64,000 bases of DNA from Dipteris shenzhenensis (Eukaryota > Polypodiophyta > Polypodiopsida > Gleicheniales). How positions within the stretch are numbered: position 1 is the stretch's first letter; each line of letters opens with the position of its first letter. Below are positions 10,571 through 20,609 of the stretch, piece after piece. The DNA lies in assembly GCA_047967505.1 (NCBI GenBank), contig CM106539.1; one strand, written 5' to 3'. Position numbers and translations under genes: made by a program. The notes below the pieces were generated by a model that was given only the letters and a program-made list of their open reading frames with translations, searched no databases and had not been told where the DNA came from.

Positions 10571-10936
10571 TGTGAAGATTGTGGGAGAGAGGGAAGGAGT
10601 CTCACTTGCGGCTTTCTCACAATCACAAATGGGGGAATACACACAAAGGTGGAGGCTGAAAACAATTTTCCTCTTCTTAGTTGTGAAAGCCAAAAGAACT
10701 CAAGTACAAAGAAATAGAAGAACCCTATATGTGGGTCTCAAACCAAACTCAACTAACTAAGGTGGCATACTAACTGTGCCATGAACTAGTGTAGATAAGG
10801 ATAGCTGTCATCCCAGCTATTATTCGTGGGCGGTGTACCAACCGCATCTCCAGCCGCATCTCCAGCTAACAAGTCGGTGACATAAATGCACAACAGTCAC
10901 CCTGGCATATCGCGAGTGGAGCTCGATATCTCAACA
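10571..10936 (-). repeat. Copia family-1 3' LTR (minus strand)
   Basis: A complete family-1 LTR on the minus strand, from TGTTGAG (10,936) to TCTTCACA (10,571), about 366 bp. It follows directly on the purine tract and RNase H end at 10,937-11,271, so it is the 3' LTR of a truncated element. Confidence 0.85.
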
Positions 10937-11271
10937 CTCCCCCTCGAGCTCAATCCCAATTCCTGCACACCAAGCAGGTCTCTGAACTTGCGCAGCTTCT
11001 CTGCGCCCAATGCTTTCGTGAAGATGTCAGCTACCTGATCCTCTGTGCTGACATAAACTAGATCAATAAGACCTAGTAAAACCTTCTCCCGCACATAGTG
11101 ATAATGCACCTCAATGTGCTTTGTTCTAGCTTGAAAGACTGGGTTCTTTGCCAAATGTATACTACTCATGTTGTCACAATAAATGACAACTGGCCCATCT
11201 GTAGACTGATGCATATCATAGAGTAGCTTATGCAACCAAGCTACCTCATATGCAGCCATTGTTGCACCCCT
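10937..11271 (-). pseudogene. Copia family-1 RNase H C-terminus
   Basis: An uninterrupted minus-strand frame gives 'YRGATMAAYEVAWLHKLLYD', 'VVIYCDNMSSIHLAKNP', 'TKHIEVHYHYVREKV' and 'TEDQVADIFTKALGAEKL'. It is nearly identical to the plus-strand copies near 8040-8385 and 12,830-13,178. It ends in the family purine tract and LTR. Upstream it is cut off by a pyrimidine-rich tract at 11,272. The frame runs on into that tract by chance, which explains the Arg/Gly/Glu-rich N-terminal extension of the ORF. Confidence 0.85.
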
Positions 11272-11470
11272 GTACTTTTTCTGCCTCCCCCCCATTTTCA
11301 ATCTTCTCCCTCTCATTTTTCCATCTCTTTCCTCCCCATTTCCATCTTCCCCTCTCATTTTCCATCTCTCCCCTTCCCCTTTTCGTGACTCATCTCCTCC
11401 TCTCAATAGCCCTCCTCACCTCTCCTTTCCCTCCTCTTGCCTCCCCTCCACCCCTTTTTGGAAAATAGGC
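11272..11470 (+). repeat. Polypyrimidine tract
   Basis: About 200 bp of almost pure C/T with repeated TTTTCCATCTC and CTCCCCATTT motifs. It cuts off the copia RNase H frame, either as an insertion site or as a simple-repeat expansion. 11,471-11,820 is also C/T-biased and holds no recognisable gene. Confidence 0.7.
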
Positions 11471-11819
11471 CCCCATTGTAGCCTCTCACTCACCCCCTCC
11501 ATAAACACCACCCCCTCTCACGTTTTTGGTTCCCATACTCCCCATCTTTGTCCACCTCAACCACTATCCTACCAAATGTCAATCGACTACTCTTCTATCT
11601 AGTTCATTCACAAAATCCCTTCTATCACTCACCCACTAAGTCACACCTCACCCTTTACTCACCTTCTTTTTTCGCTCTTGCTGCCGTAATGTTGACCTTT
11701 CTAGCATCTCCCCTACCTTAACTCCTTCTGTAAGTCTTTTGTTGCATCTATGACCACCTCAATTTCTCCTCCATCCTGCAACTACTAAGGAGCTGCTACG
11801 AGGAATAGTGAAATAATGA

Positions 11820-12162
11820 TTAACACAATTGTTACTGGATGCACCATAGAAGTCGTGTCAATTCCTACCAAGCACTATTAAAATGAGGCGAGAGCAAGAA
11901 AATGGCCCAGGAAAAGGCTCAATGTAGAACTCATAATGATGATAAACCAGCCTATTTTTACATGCAAGGTAAAGGCCTAAGTGAGAGATCTCAACAATAG
12001 AAGCGGAACAAAAGAGGGTGAGAGAAAGGGAGAGCCATAAGAGAGAGCCACACAAGTTTTGATGGGTGTAGAACACACTAATCTTCTATGTAATTCATAT
12101 ATGTGTGTGTTTCAGTATTGTACATAATTGGGCTTAAGGTACAGTGGCCTTTAACCCCCACA
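11820..12162 (-). repeat. Copia family-2 LTR (approximate)
   Basis: It begins TGTGGGGTTAAAGG on the minus strand, just after a purine tract (AAGTGGGAGGTTG) that follows an RNase H end. Its first 70 bp match 10,089-10,158 on the plus strand. The distal end is not defined because no second complete copy is in the window. The minus-strand ORF at 11,858-12,076 lies inside it and is not a gene. Confidence 0.5.
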
Positions 12163-12592
12163 ACCTCCCACTTAAAGGCTAATGTACCTTTAAGGGAGAT
12201 TAACTAGTGGACATACTATCCAAGGCCCATAAATACATGACAATACTCAAATCGTTGACTAGGTAGACTCTTCATTAGCATATCTATAGGGTTATCATCT
12301 GTATGAACCTTGACAAGCTCTATATGCTTGTCCTCAAGTACCTCCCTGATGAAATTGTACCTAACCTCAATCTGTTTGGTCTTTACATGAAAGATCAGAT
12401 TCCATGCTAGCTGAATATAGCACTCATGGAATCACTATGCAATGTCGGTACACCTATATGAATCCCCAAATCTCCCATTATTCGATCAAGCCGTATAGCT
12501 TCCTTGCAACCCTCAGTGGCTGTAACATACTTGGCCTCTGTGGTAGACAAATCAATGCACTTCTGTGTGCGAGACATCCCAATTTATGTAGT
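12163..12592 (-). pseudogene. Copia family-2 RNase H C-terminus
   Basis: The minus strand reads 'LSTTEAKYVTATEGCKEAIR', 'LHSDSMSAI', then after a frameshift 'KTKQIEVRYNFIREVLED', 'HIELVKVHTDDNP' and 'SQRFEYCHVFMGL'. This is the RNase H end of a different copia lineage from the surrounding copies (TEAKYVxATEGCKEAIRL type). It ends in a purine tract followed by the family-2 LTR. Stops near the end of the frame mark it as dead. Confidence 0.75.
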
Positions 12593-12593
12593 C

Positions 12594-13172
12594 TCCAAGG
12601 AAACCGATGCGGCTAGATGCATACTGAGGTATGTGAAGTCCACATTGCAGTATGGACTATTTTATGAGACTGGGGTTTAGATACAATCGCAGGGATACAA
12701 TGATGCTGATTGGGCTGGTAGTATTTCTAATAGACGATGTACCAGTGGATATGTGTTCTCTTTTGGGAGTGATACAGTCACTTGGAGCAGTAAGAAACAA
12801 CGTATAGTTGCCTTGTCGAGCACAGAGGCTGAGTACAGGGGTGCAGCAATGGCTGCATGTGAGGTAGCTTGGTTGCATAAGCTACTTTATGATATGCATC
12901 AGTCTATATATGGGCCAGTTGTCATTTATTGTGACAACATGAGCAATATGCACTTCGCAAATAACCAAGTTTATCATGCTAGAACAAAGCACATTGAGGT
13001 GCATTATCACTATGTGTGGGAGAAGGTTCTATTAGGTTTTATTGATCTAGTTTATGTCAACACAGAGGATCAAGTAGCTTACATATTCACAAAGGCATTG
13101 GGTGCAGAGAAGCTGCACAAAGTTCAAAGACCTGCGTGGTGTGTAAGAATTGGGATTGAGCTCGAGGGGGAG
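12594..13172 (+). pseudogene. Copia family-1 RNase H, inverted fragment
   Basis: This starts at CTCCAAGGAAACCGATGCGG, a family-1 sequence with a small deletion, and continues through frameshifted 'DADWAG' type sequence to the open frame 12,753-13,178 with 'ALSSTEAEYRGAAMAACEVA', 'YCDNMSNMHFANN', 'TKHIEVHYHYVWEKV' and 'AYIFTKALGAEKL'. It ends in the family purine tract. It stands next to, and opposite in direction to, the family-2 fragment. Confidence 0.85.
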
Positions 13173-13211
13173 TGTTGAGATATCGAGCTCCACTCATGAT
13201 ATGCTAGGGTG
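13173..13211 (+). repeat. First 39 bp of a copia family-1 LTR
   Basis: TGTTGAGATATCGAGCTCC and the next bases up to GGGTG match the LTR start exactly. Then the match stops abruptly at TCCCTTTTATAGG. The missing remainder begins precisely at 10,473 on the opposite strand. Confidence 0.85.
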
Positions 13212-13873
13212 TCCCTTTTATAGGATGTGGGGAGTTTTTGGGGATTAATATTAACTAGTTAATGTGCTTACGCAAGTCACCATTTGTTAAGATTAAAATC
13301 TCATTTCTTAGCTAAAATTAAAATAAATTTTGAACTCCTTTGTATGAAGAGATGTCTTGAACGGTTTTTCGAAGGGGGTTCTTTTTCAAACATGCAAACA
13401 CGTGCTCCACTTCTGCTTCAGGCACTAACCTCCTTGGCAACACTGCCAAAATGTTGTCACTATCTCTCCCAAGTATAGGTTCCGAGGGTGTCGGTCACCT
13501 ACAATCATGTCATTGCTCACTGTAGCATATGTGTTCACAAGTTTAGCATAGGTCCTCGGGTCATATTTCAGAGAGAGGTGTAGGCTAAAGTGTGGAAAGC
13601 AAATCTCATGCATGCGTCGGTGAGAAAGAGGGCTTGATCACAATGATGGATGGAGGCTCTCGCCTCCACAATAGTTTAAGGGTTGAGAAGGGGGACGTAG
13701 GGTTCAAAATGGGGACAAGGTTGAAAGAGCCATCTAGGAGTTCCATAGAGGGGATTCTAGGGCTTAGGAGGAGTCCAAGGTTCAGGAGTGGAGAGCTAGT
13801 CTCCTTCACGACTTCCAGGGGTAAGGGTTGAGGAGGGACAAGGGAGGAGGGAGGAGGGAGGAGGAGGAGGAGG
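13212..13873. other. Spacer ending in a (GGA)n tract
   Basis: No gene is recognisable. From about 13,830 the sequence is a GGA/GGGA simple repeat. Copia element 2 is inserted in that tract. The ORFs at 13,592-13,831 and 13,606-13,944 are not conserved and one runs into the LTR. Confidence 0.6.
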
Positions 13874-14229
13874 TGTGAAGAGAGTGGGAGAGAAGTAAGG
13901 AGTCTCACTTGTAGCTTTCTCGCATACACAATGGGGGAATACACACAAAGGTGGAGGCTAAAAACAGTTTTCCTCTTCTTAGTTGTGAAAGCAAAAAGAA
14001 CTCAGCCTAAGTACAAAAGGAATAGATGAACCCTATATGTGGGTCTCAAATCAAACTCAGCTAACCTAGGTGGCATACAAACTGAGGCACTAACTAGAGT
14101 ACATAAAGATAGCTGTCATCCAGCTATTATTCATGGGTGGTGTACCAACCGCATCTGCAACTAACAAGTTGGACATAAATGTACAACGGTCACCCTGGCA
14201 TATCACGAGTGGAGCTCGATATGTCAACA
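13874..14229 (-). repeat. 3' LTR of copia element 2
   Basis: TGTTGACATATCGAG (14,229) to TCTTCACA (13,874) on the minus strand, preceded by the purine tract that reads CTCCCCCTCGAGCTC on plus. It is one of the pair used to define the element. Confidence 0.92.
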
Positions 14230-15045
14230 CTCCCCCTCGAGCTCAATCCTAATTTTTGCATAGCAAGTAGGTCTCTGAACTTACACAGCTTCTCTGCATC
14301 CAATGCCTTCGTAAATATCTCAACTACCTGATACTCTGTGCTGACATAAACTAGATCAATAAAACCTACTAGAACCTTCTTCCACACATAGTGATAATGC
14401 ACCTCAATGTGCTTTGTTCTAGCATGATAGACTGGGTTATTTGCCAAGTGTATACTGCTCATTTTGTCACAATGAATAACAACTGGCCCATCTGTAGACT
14501 AATGCATATCATAAAGTAGCTTATGCAACCAAGCTGCCTCACATGCAGCCATTGCTGCACCCCTGTATTTAGCCTCTATGCTCAACAAGGCAACTATAGG
14601 CTATTTCTTGCTACTCCAAGTGACTACAGTACTCCCACAAGAGAACACATATGCACTGGTAGATCGTCTATCAGAAATACTACCAGCCCAATCAGCATCA
14701 GAGTATCCATGCAATTGTATCTGAACCCCAGTCTCATAAAATAGTCCATACTGCAATGTGGACTTCACATACCTCAATATGCGTCTAGCCGCATCCAAAT
14801 GCGATTTCCTTGGAGCCTGCATAAACTGACTTACCAACCCAATAGCATAGCTCAAATCTGCCCTAGTAATAGTGAGATAAATCAAACTTCCTACTATGCA
14901 TCTGTACATAGTAGGGTCTTCCAGAAGCTCACCTGCATCTGCGCTCCTGCATCTGCGCTCAGCTTCACATTCTGCTCCAAAGGAACTAAAATAGGCTTAC
15001 AGCCTGTCATCCCATATTTGGACAGATGTCCAATCCATACTGCCT
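14230..15045 (-). pseudogene. Copia element 2 RNase H
   Basis: Two frames cover it. 14,601-14,909 reads 'MYRCIVGSLIYLTITRADLS', 'YAIGLVSQFMQAPRKSHLDA', 'RRILRYVKSTLQYG', 'GYSDADWAGSISDRRSTSAY' and 'VVTWSSKK'. After a break, 14,190-14,462 reads 'MSSIHLANNPVYHARTKHIE' to the LTR. The catalytic DADWAG motif is intact. This copy keeps the segment between the reverse transcriptase and RNase H that copia 1 has lost. Stops include a TAG at the 'TAC/CAG' boundary near 14,590. Confidence 0.85.
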
Positions 15046-15749
15046 CTACAAGAGCCATATCCCACTTGTGGATCCAATCACCTCAATGCCCAAGAAGTAA
15101 CACAGCTCTCCCAAATCCTTCATCTCAAACTTCTGCTTCAATAGCATTTTCACATGAAGGATATCTTCGTCACTATCACCTGTGATGATCAAATCATCAA
15201 CATAAATGACAAGCAGCATAATACCTTTCTTTGTTTTTCTCATATAAAGTGAGAATCTGCCGTGGAAATTTGAAAGCCAATAGTGACAAGATACTGTCCT
15301 ATCTTGTCAGACCATGCTCTAGGTGCTTGCTTCAAGCCATACAAGGCTTTCTTCAACCTACAAACAAACTCAGGATGAACAGCATGCAGATAACCTGGTG
15401 GCTGCTCCACATAGACCTCTTCTTGCAAATCACCATGCAAGAAGGCATTCTTTACATCCATTTGATGTAAAGACCATCCCTTTGATGCAGCCATAGCAAT
15501 GACTGCTCTTACAGTTGCCATCCTTGCAAGTGGATTGAATGTTTCTTCATAATCAATGCCATATGTCTGTTCATACCCCTTGACAACTAATCTTGCCTTG
15601 TATCTGCTCACAGAACCATCTGCATTGTGCTTCACCTTATAGACCCACTTGCAGCTAATCGCATTCTTGTCTTTAGGCAAAGGCACCAAATCCCATGTAG
15701 CATTTGCTTCCAAGGCATCCATTTCTTCATCCATGGCTTTCTGGTTCAT
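15046..15749 (-). pseudogene. Copia element 2 reverse transcriptase
   Basis: 15,240-15,749 is a 169-residue open frame with 'MDEEMDALEANATWDLVPLP', 'CKWVYKVKHNADGSVSRYKA', 'DYEETFNPLARMATVRAVIA', 'LHQMDVKNAFLHGDLQEEVY', 'KKALYGLKQAPRAW'. A frameshift near 15,240 leads to 15,046-15,243 with the catalytic YVDDLIITGDS and 'FEMKDLGELCYFLGIE'. It is better preserved than copia 1 (for example CAG rather than TAG near 15,290). Confidence 0.9.
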
Positions 15750-16680
15750 ATATCACTTTGACCATATAGGCATAGTGAATGGCTATAAATCCATCATATT
15801 TCAGCCTATCCACAGGATACTTAACTCTGGTAGACCTGCACAAAATAGGCTCACTACCAGGTGCTCTCAAAACGTCCCTTGTCTTCCTTACTCCAGGTGT
15901 AACAATAGAAGGAATACCCAACTCATCATCAAGGCTCTGTTCTGAGCCAGTGGATTCACCATCCACATAAGAGTGACCTGCATTCACATCAACCATGGTT
16001 GATCTACTTTCTCTTTTCCCTTTCATGATACTTGCATACCACTATCTGCATTGCTTTGAGGAGATTATCCTGATCTCAATCTGCCTATCCATGGCAAAGT
16101 ATGTGAACCACTTCTAGAGGACACTATAGGTCCACTAATATTTTGTGATTGCTGTTGTGAATTCTGTGCAGCATTACCATTTTGTGCATCTACATCATCA
16201 ATCACATTTACTGGTTTATACCAACTGCTCATCTCATCAAAAACAACATCTCTACTCACTGTAAACTTACGAGAAGAAGGGTTATAGCATCTATACCCTT
16301 GCTATAGAGAATAACCAATAAAGATGCACTTCTCATCTTTTGGATCCAACTTGGATCTCAACTCATCGGGAACATGAACATAGGCAATGCAACCAAAAAG
16401 TTTCAAATGAGAAATATCTGGTTTCCTACCAGTATACCTCTCCTCTAGTGTCATGCCATGTATTGTTGCAGTGGGAGTCCTGTTCATTATGTAAACTACT
16501 GTAGCAACTGCTTCAGCCCAATAATAATCTGGTAGGTCTTTTTCATTGAGCATGGCATGAGATACCTCTCCAATATGCCTGTTTTTCCTTTCTGCAAGTC
16601 CATTTTGCTGTGGGGTATGACTGCATGAATATTGCTGCTTTATGCCATGGATGCTTCTGCAACAACCTTGCAAACTCATT
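15750..16680 (-). pseudogene. Copia element 2 integrase C-terminal half and linker
   Basis: 16,302-16,679 reads 'HTPQQNGLAERKNRHIGEVS', which contains the catalytic Glu region, then 'LNEKDLPDYYWAEAVATVVY', 'NRTPTATIHGMTLEERYTGR' and 'FGCIAYVHVPDELRSKLDPK'. 16,065-16,259 has 'SRDVVFDEMSSWYKPVNVID'. 15,750-16,026 is the linker ('RSTRVKYPVDRLKYDGF'). Both catalytic Asp residues of the integrase lie in the deleted part. Confidence 0.85.
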
Positions 16681-16810
16681 TGAGAGCTCTAGTAATGAAC
16701 TCGCAATAGCCTTTTCCCTTAAGGAAATTCGTCGTTCTAAACTTCCATGCTGGGAAGTTGTTCTTGTCAAGCTTTTCAGTGAATATCTGTGAAAGAGCAT
16801 CAGACGCCAT
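16681..16810 (-). pseudogene. gag: Copia element 2 gag stub fused to integrase
   Basis: The ATG at 16,810 begins the same MASDALSQI sequence as copia 1, and the frame keeps about 38 codons ('LDKNNFPAWKFRTTNFLKGK', 'GYCEFIT'). It then joins, through AGAG filler-like bases at about 16,688, to integrase sequence that corresponds to about 6010 in copia 1. About 1.7 kb (rest of gag, protease, integrase N-terminus) is missing relative to copia 1. Confidence 0.85.
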
Positions 16811-17341
16811 TACAGAACACTGCAAAAATGTTCTATCACTGCAAAAAACACAACTTCTACCTCACAAGGGCAAATCTGCAAAACTGACGAAAGTGATATT
16901 TGACCACACAATCACTTCCTAGTGACAATTTTTCATCAACAAGCAATAAGAATGATTCTGTCACTCCCAATATCTCTGCGCATAGGCATACGATGCACTT
17001 TTTGTGGTAACTTTTCACCGACCTGCAGAACAGTGGTCGCACAACAAAAATAGGGCACCTTTCTAAGTGCTTGTGGAAAACTTCCACCACTAAAACGGGC
17101 CCTAAAATGGCCTCGAATCAAAAAAATAATGTCACCAAGGGCTTTGCCCACTCCCATAGCATATACTGCCCTCTCACCGTCCCACGAAGGGCGTCCCAAT
17201 CTGAGACAATGCACTCTTGCACTTTTCGACTGTGCTACCTACAGAGATTTGCTCCCAAACTCGAAAAAGGAAAGCAACACTGATCCTCTTACCAAGACAC
17301 CGTGAACTTGGTTTGCTTTCTTGAGCTCCTTACCACGAACC
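16811..17341 (-). other. Copia element 2 untranslated leader
   Basis: Leader between the primer site and gag. Its gag-proximal half matches copia 1 at 3870-4184. The LTR-proximal half has no counterpart there because copia 1 is deleted in this part. The minus-strand ORFs at 16,857-17,090 and 16,936-17,214 overlap one another and lie in the leader. They are not conserved. Confidence 0.65.
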
Positions 17342-17355
17342 AAGTTTTGATACCA
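17342..17355 (-). other. Primer binding site of copia element 2
   Basis: On the minus strand TGGTATCAAAACTT directly follows the 5' LTR end (TTCACA). It matches the first eight bases of the initiator tRNA-Met primer site used by most plant copia elements, with changes after that. Confidence 0.75.
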
Positions 17356-17707
17356 TGTGAAGAGAGTGGAAGAGAAGGAGTCTCACTTGCAGCTTTCTCA
17401 CATACACAATGGGGGAATACACAAAGGTGGAGGCTGAAAACAGTTTTCCTCTTCTTAGTTGTGAAAGCAAAAAGAACTCTCTCTAAGTCCAAAAGGAATA
17501 GATGAACCCTATATGTGGGTCTCAAACCAAACTCAGCTAACCTAGGTGGCATACTAAATGAGCCACTAACTAGAGTACATAAAGATAGCTGTCATCTAGC
17601 TATTATTCATGGGCGGTGTACCAACCGCATCTGCAGCTAACAAGTCGGTGACATAAATGCACAACGGTCACCCTGGCATATCACGAGTGGAGCTCAATAT
17701 CTCAACA
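17356..17707 (-). repeat. 5' LTR of copia element 2
   Basis: TGTTGAGATATTGAG (17,707) to TCTTCACA (17,356) on the minus strand, 352 bp, followed by the primer site. The ORFs over it (17,289-17,552 minus and 17,302-17,505 plus) are chance frames that recur in other LTR copies. Confidence 0.92.
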
Positions 17708-17825
17708 GGAGGGAGGAGGGAGGAAGGAAGAGAGATGAGGAGGAGAAGGGAGGGGGGAGGGGGGGGGAGGAGGAGGAGGAGCAAGAGAGAAGAGGAGAAG
17801 AGAGGAGGAGGAGGAGAGATTACAA
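17708..17825 (+). repeat. (GGA)n-rich simple repeat
   Basis: This purine tract of GGA, GGGA and AGAGG units is the right half of the tract in which copia 2 inserted; the left half is 13,830-13,873. The Arg/Glu-rich ORF and its reverse shadow here are artefacts. Confidence 0.85.
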
Positions 17826-18050
17826 GGGTAGGGAGAGCAAGGGTAAGGGCTTGCTAGAACATGATAGTGTAAGAGGGCATGGATGCAATGGAGATCAATC
17901 ACATGAACACAATAGTGAGCATGAACACTGAACCCCAAAGAGTGGGCGCTTCATTCCATTGAGAGATATTTATACATGTTGGTCTCTACACAATTTGTAG
18001 GTATCTCCAAGGTAGGACATCTCTTATAGGGGACCTCTTGGACAGGAGTC

Positions 18051-18220
18051 CCTTCACTTTCTAGGGGGTCCTATTGGGTCTCTACACAAAGTGGGGGAGC
18101 CTCATGAGTCCCTCCACAAAATGGGGGGACCTTTTGAGTCGCTACACAAAGTGGGGGAACCTCATGAGTCCCTACACAAAGTGGGGGGACCTTTTGAGTC
18201 CCTCCACAAAGTGGGTCAAC
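18051..18220 (+). repeat. 30-bp minisatellite
   Basis: Units start at 18,081, 18,111, 18,141, 18,171 and 18,201 (TACACAAAGTGGGGG... GAGTC), with a weaker unit before. The period is exactly 30 bp, so one frame stays open as a 10-residue repeat (YTKWG). I regard this as incidental. 18,221-18,640 shows nothing recognisable. Confidence 0.85.
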
Positions 18221-18640
18221 TTCAAAAAGTGTAGGCTTTTAGTATTTCTCTCCCTAGTTTGTTTTTCTCTCTCTCGATCATGATGTTGCAAGTATGATTG
18301 GATCTTTTCTAGAGAGGATTTTGGATATCCTCATACTTTAAGATTCATCATACAATCTTTTAGCCTCAAGGTATTACAATCAGATCTTTGCCACTACTCT
18401 ACACACACAATGATCTCATCTTCATTACTTTAGACTACTCTTTTGACCCTTGTTGCCTTACTTTAGACTGCTCTTCTAACCCTTTTTGCCATAGACTAAA
18501 TAGCATATCTAAAAAAGGTAAATGCCACAACTTGAAAAGACCACTATCTGCTACTCTTTATAGAGCATGTGCTTGAAAGGTTCATCGGAATGGAGGCTTA
18601 TAGCTTCCTAGAGTACTTTTTGGATACAATCAAGTATCCA

Positions 18641-19434
18641 TAGTACAAGAGGATCAACGAAATACCACATTTTCCATGGAATGGGGAGTTTATACTTCCA
18701 AGGTGATGCTCTTCAGGCTCACCAATGCTCTTACAATATTCCAAGGACTAATGATCATAGATTTTAAGGAGTAACTGAGAGATTTCCTAGAGGTATTTCT
18801 AGATGACCTGTGTGTTCATTTCACATGGGATGATCACCTTAAGTACCTTTGACTTATCTTCAAAAGGTTTTGCCTCTACAAGTTCTCCCTCAAATGCCAA
18901 TTTTGGGTCAAACACGAGGTCATCCTAGGGCATGTTGTGTCCAAGAATGGAATCTCCACGTATTACAACAAAATCAAGCTCATCTTGGAGATATCGCTTG
19001 TGACTAATGCAAAGTATGTATAGAGATTTACAGTGCATATGGGCTATTATCCTAGATATATCTATAACTATGCCAAATTTTCTCTTCCTTTGTATAAGCT
19101 ATTGATCAATTTCCATTAGATGGAGGAGCACCAAAGCTTCTATGAAACTCTCAAACTCATTCTGGGTTTGGCCCCGATTTCAAAAGCACCAAACTAGGAT
19201 TTGATATCCCATGTCCATATTGATGCCTCTAAGTTTGCAATATGGTGCATCTTGGTGCAATTAGGTGAGCATAGCCTGGATAACCCAATAACCAAGAAAC
19301 TCATGAAGGATGTAGCACCATACCAACAAATAGCCATCCTAATCTATCAAATGGGGAAGGACAAAATAATGTGTAGCTATGCTCAAGAAAATGAGTTTGT
19401 AGAGGTGTTGGACAAAGCCATTTGGGCATCGTAG
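18641..19434 (+). pseudogene. Ty3/gypsy reverse transcriptase and RNase H remnant
   Basis: The plus strand reads 'TTFSMEWGVYTSKVMLFRLT', 'NALTIFQGLM', then 'LRDFLEVFLDDLCVHFTWDD' (the LDD of the catalytic motif), 'FCLYKFSLKCQFWVKHEVIL', 'GHVVSKNGIST' and a thumb-like segment. It continues into an RNase H entry at 19,201-19,434 ('HVHIDASKFAIWCILVQLGE'). Several stops are present (near 18,768, 18,847, 19,018). No integrase or LTR is recognisable next to it, so it is an isolated pol scrap, unlike the chromovirus at 56-62 kb. Confidence 0.8.
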
Positions 19435-20600
19435 GTGGGCATTTTCATAGAGACCTTACAAGCCATAAAGTATTGTAACTAGGATTATAGTGGCTGACTC
19501 TCCTTCCAAATGTAGCTAAATTTGTTAATTGTGACCCCTGGTGAGATCTCCTACGAGGTGTGCACCCAACTCCCAACATCTAAGGTAATACTTGAACCTA
19601 CTTCTATCATGGTATGCATAGTAAATGGTTAGATCTTGCTTGCCATAGGTTGTGTGGAATTATCCATATTAGTAAACAACCATATCATTGCTAGTAGATG
19701 TTATGTGATGCTTGCACGTGCCGTAATTGTCATAAAAACTGGTGATGGGCAGTTAACTTCCAAATTAATTGGCGATAATGCATGGCAGCATTGACGAATG
19801 ACCTCGATGGTCTACATCGATTTGGAGGCCTTGGACCCAATGATTCCCATGGCTTGCAAGTCCAACAAGGGACTAGCCCCAACCACAAGTTCACTAAGTG
19901 CAATCAAAGCCTCTCATCCTCCCCTATTTTCTAGCAGCAAAATGGTGCCTACATAATTCACCGATAATACAATCACAACACTAAAAAGTAAAGCAAGAGG
20001 ACCACTAGTAGTTGTATTAACCTCATCCACTAGTAGTTGTATTAACCTCATCGATGACCCCGACCCCCACCTCTTCCTTAAAAAAGAAGGGCCACCGCTG
20101 GGTTCGAATAGGTATGCTTCTAGCTAGTAGGTCTTCAACCTTCGAAATATCAACTACATTGTGTAGCCTTAGTCCCACCCTTACTTCCCACACCAACAAG
20201 GGACAAGCTGCCAACTTGAAGAATTCTCAATGAAAGAGATATGAAACAGCAAGCAAAAAATAGAAAAGCCACCGTAGGTGGATTTCTAAAAGGCTGCTTC
20301 ATGCTCAAAGCTACTACGAGGGCAACGAGTATATCTAGGTGCCTAAGACCCCCTACATCTCCATGCCACCTTCTTGTAGATTCCCCACTGGTACATCAAG
20401 TAGCCTTTGGTTGCATTTACAAGCAAAGTAGTACTAGTACCACAAGAACATACCTCTAAAATGGTGGTAGTACCACAAGAACCTATTGCTAGTGCCTAAA
20501 ATCTCCAAGCGGGCTTCACTAATGTGGTGGCGGCTAAGACCCACCGGGCTAGCAATTAATTACCAGCCACCGTAGTGGCCCGCAATTACTCAGCTTCCAG
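19435..20600. other. Unassigned region
   Basis: No gene is recognisable. A 27-bp segment containing CACTAGTAGTTGTATTAACC is directly duplicated in tandem near 20,002-20,055. Short ORFs here (20,023-20,214, 20,241-20,459) have no visible family features. Confidence 0.5.
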
Positions 20601-20609
20601 TTACCACCA

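Larger units (their letters stand above)
13869..17712 (-). mobile_element. Ty1/copia element 2 with target-site duplication
   Basis: This is a structurally complete but internally deleted copia element on the minus strand: 5' LTR 17,356-17,707, primer site 17,342-17,355, leader, gag stub, integrase C-terminal half, reverse transcriptase, RNase H, purine tract, 3' LTR 13,874-14,229. The five bases GGAGG flank it on both sides (13,869-13,873 and 17,708-17,712), the size expected of a copia target duplication, although the site is a GGA repeat. By eye the two LTRs differ by roughly 19-20 substitutions over about 350 bp. The gag remainder, protease and integrase N-terminal half are deleted, so it could only move with proteins from another copy. 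Confidence 0.92.

Noticed and set aside
17657-17938. ORFs over the GGA repeat
   Set aside because: They are simple-repeat artefacts on both strands.
18051-18220. Regular 30-bp repeats considered as a CRISPR-like array or as a coding repeat protein (YTKWG repeats)
   Set aside because: Units are contiguous with no unique spacers, and the open frame follows simply from the 30-bp period. The DNA is plant nuclear.
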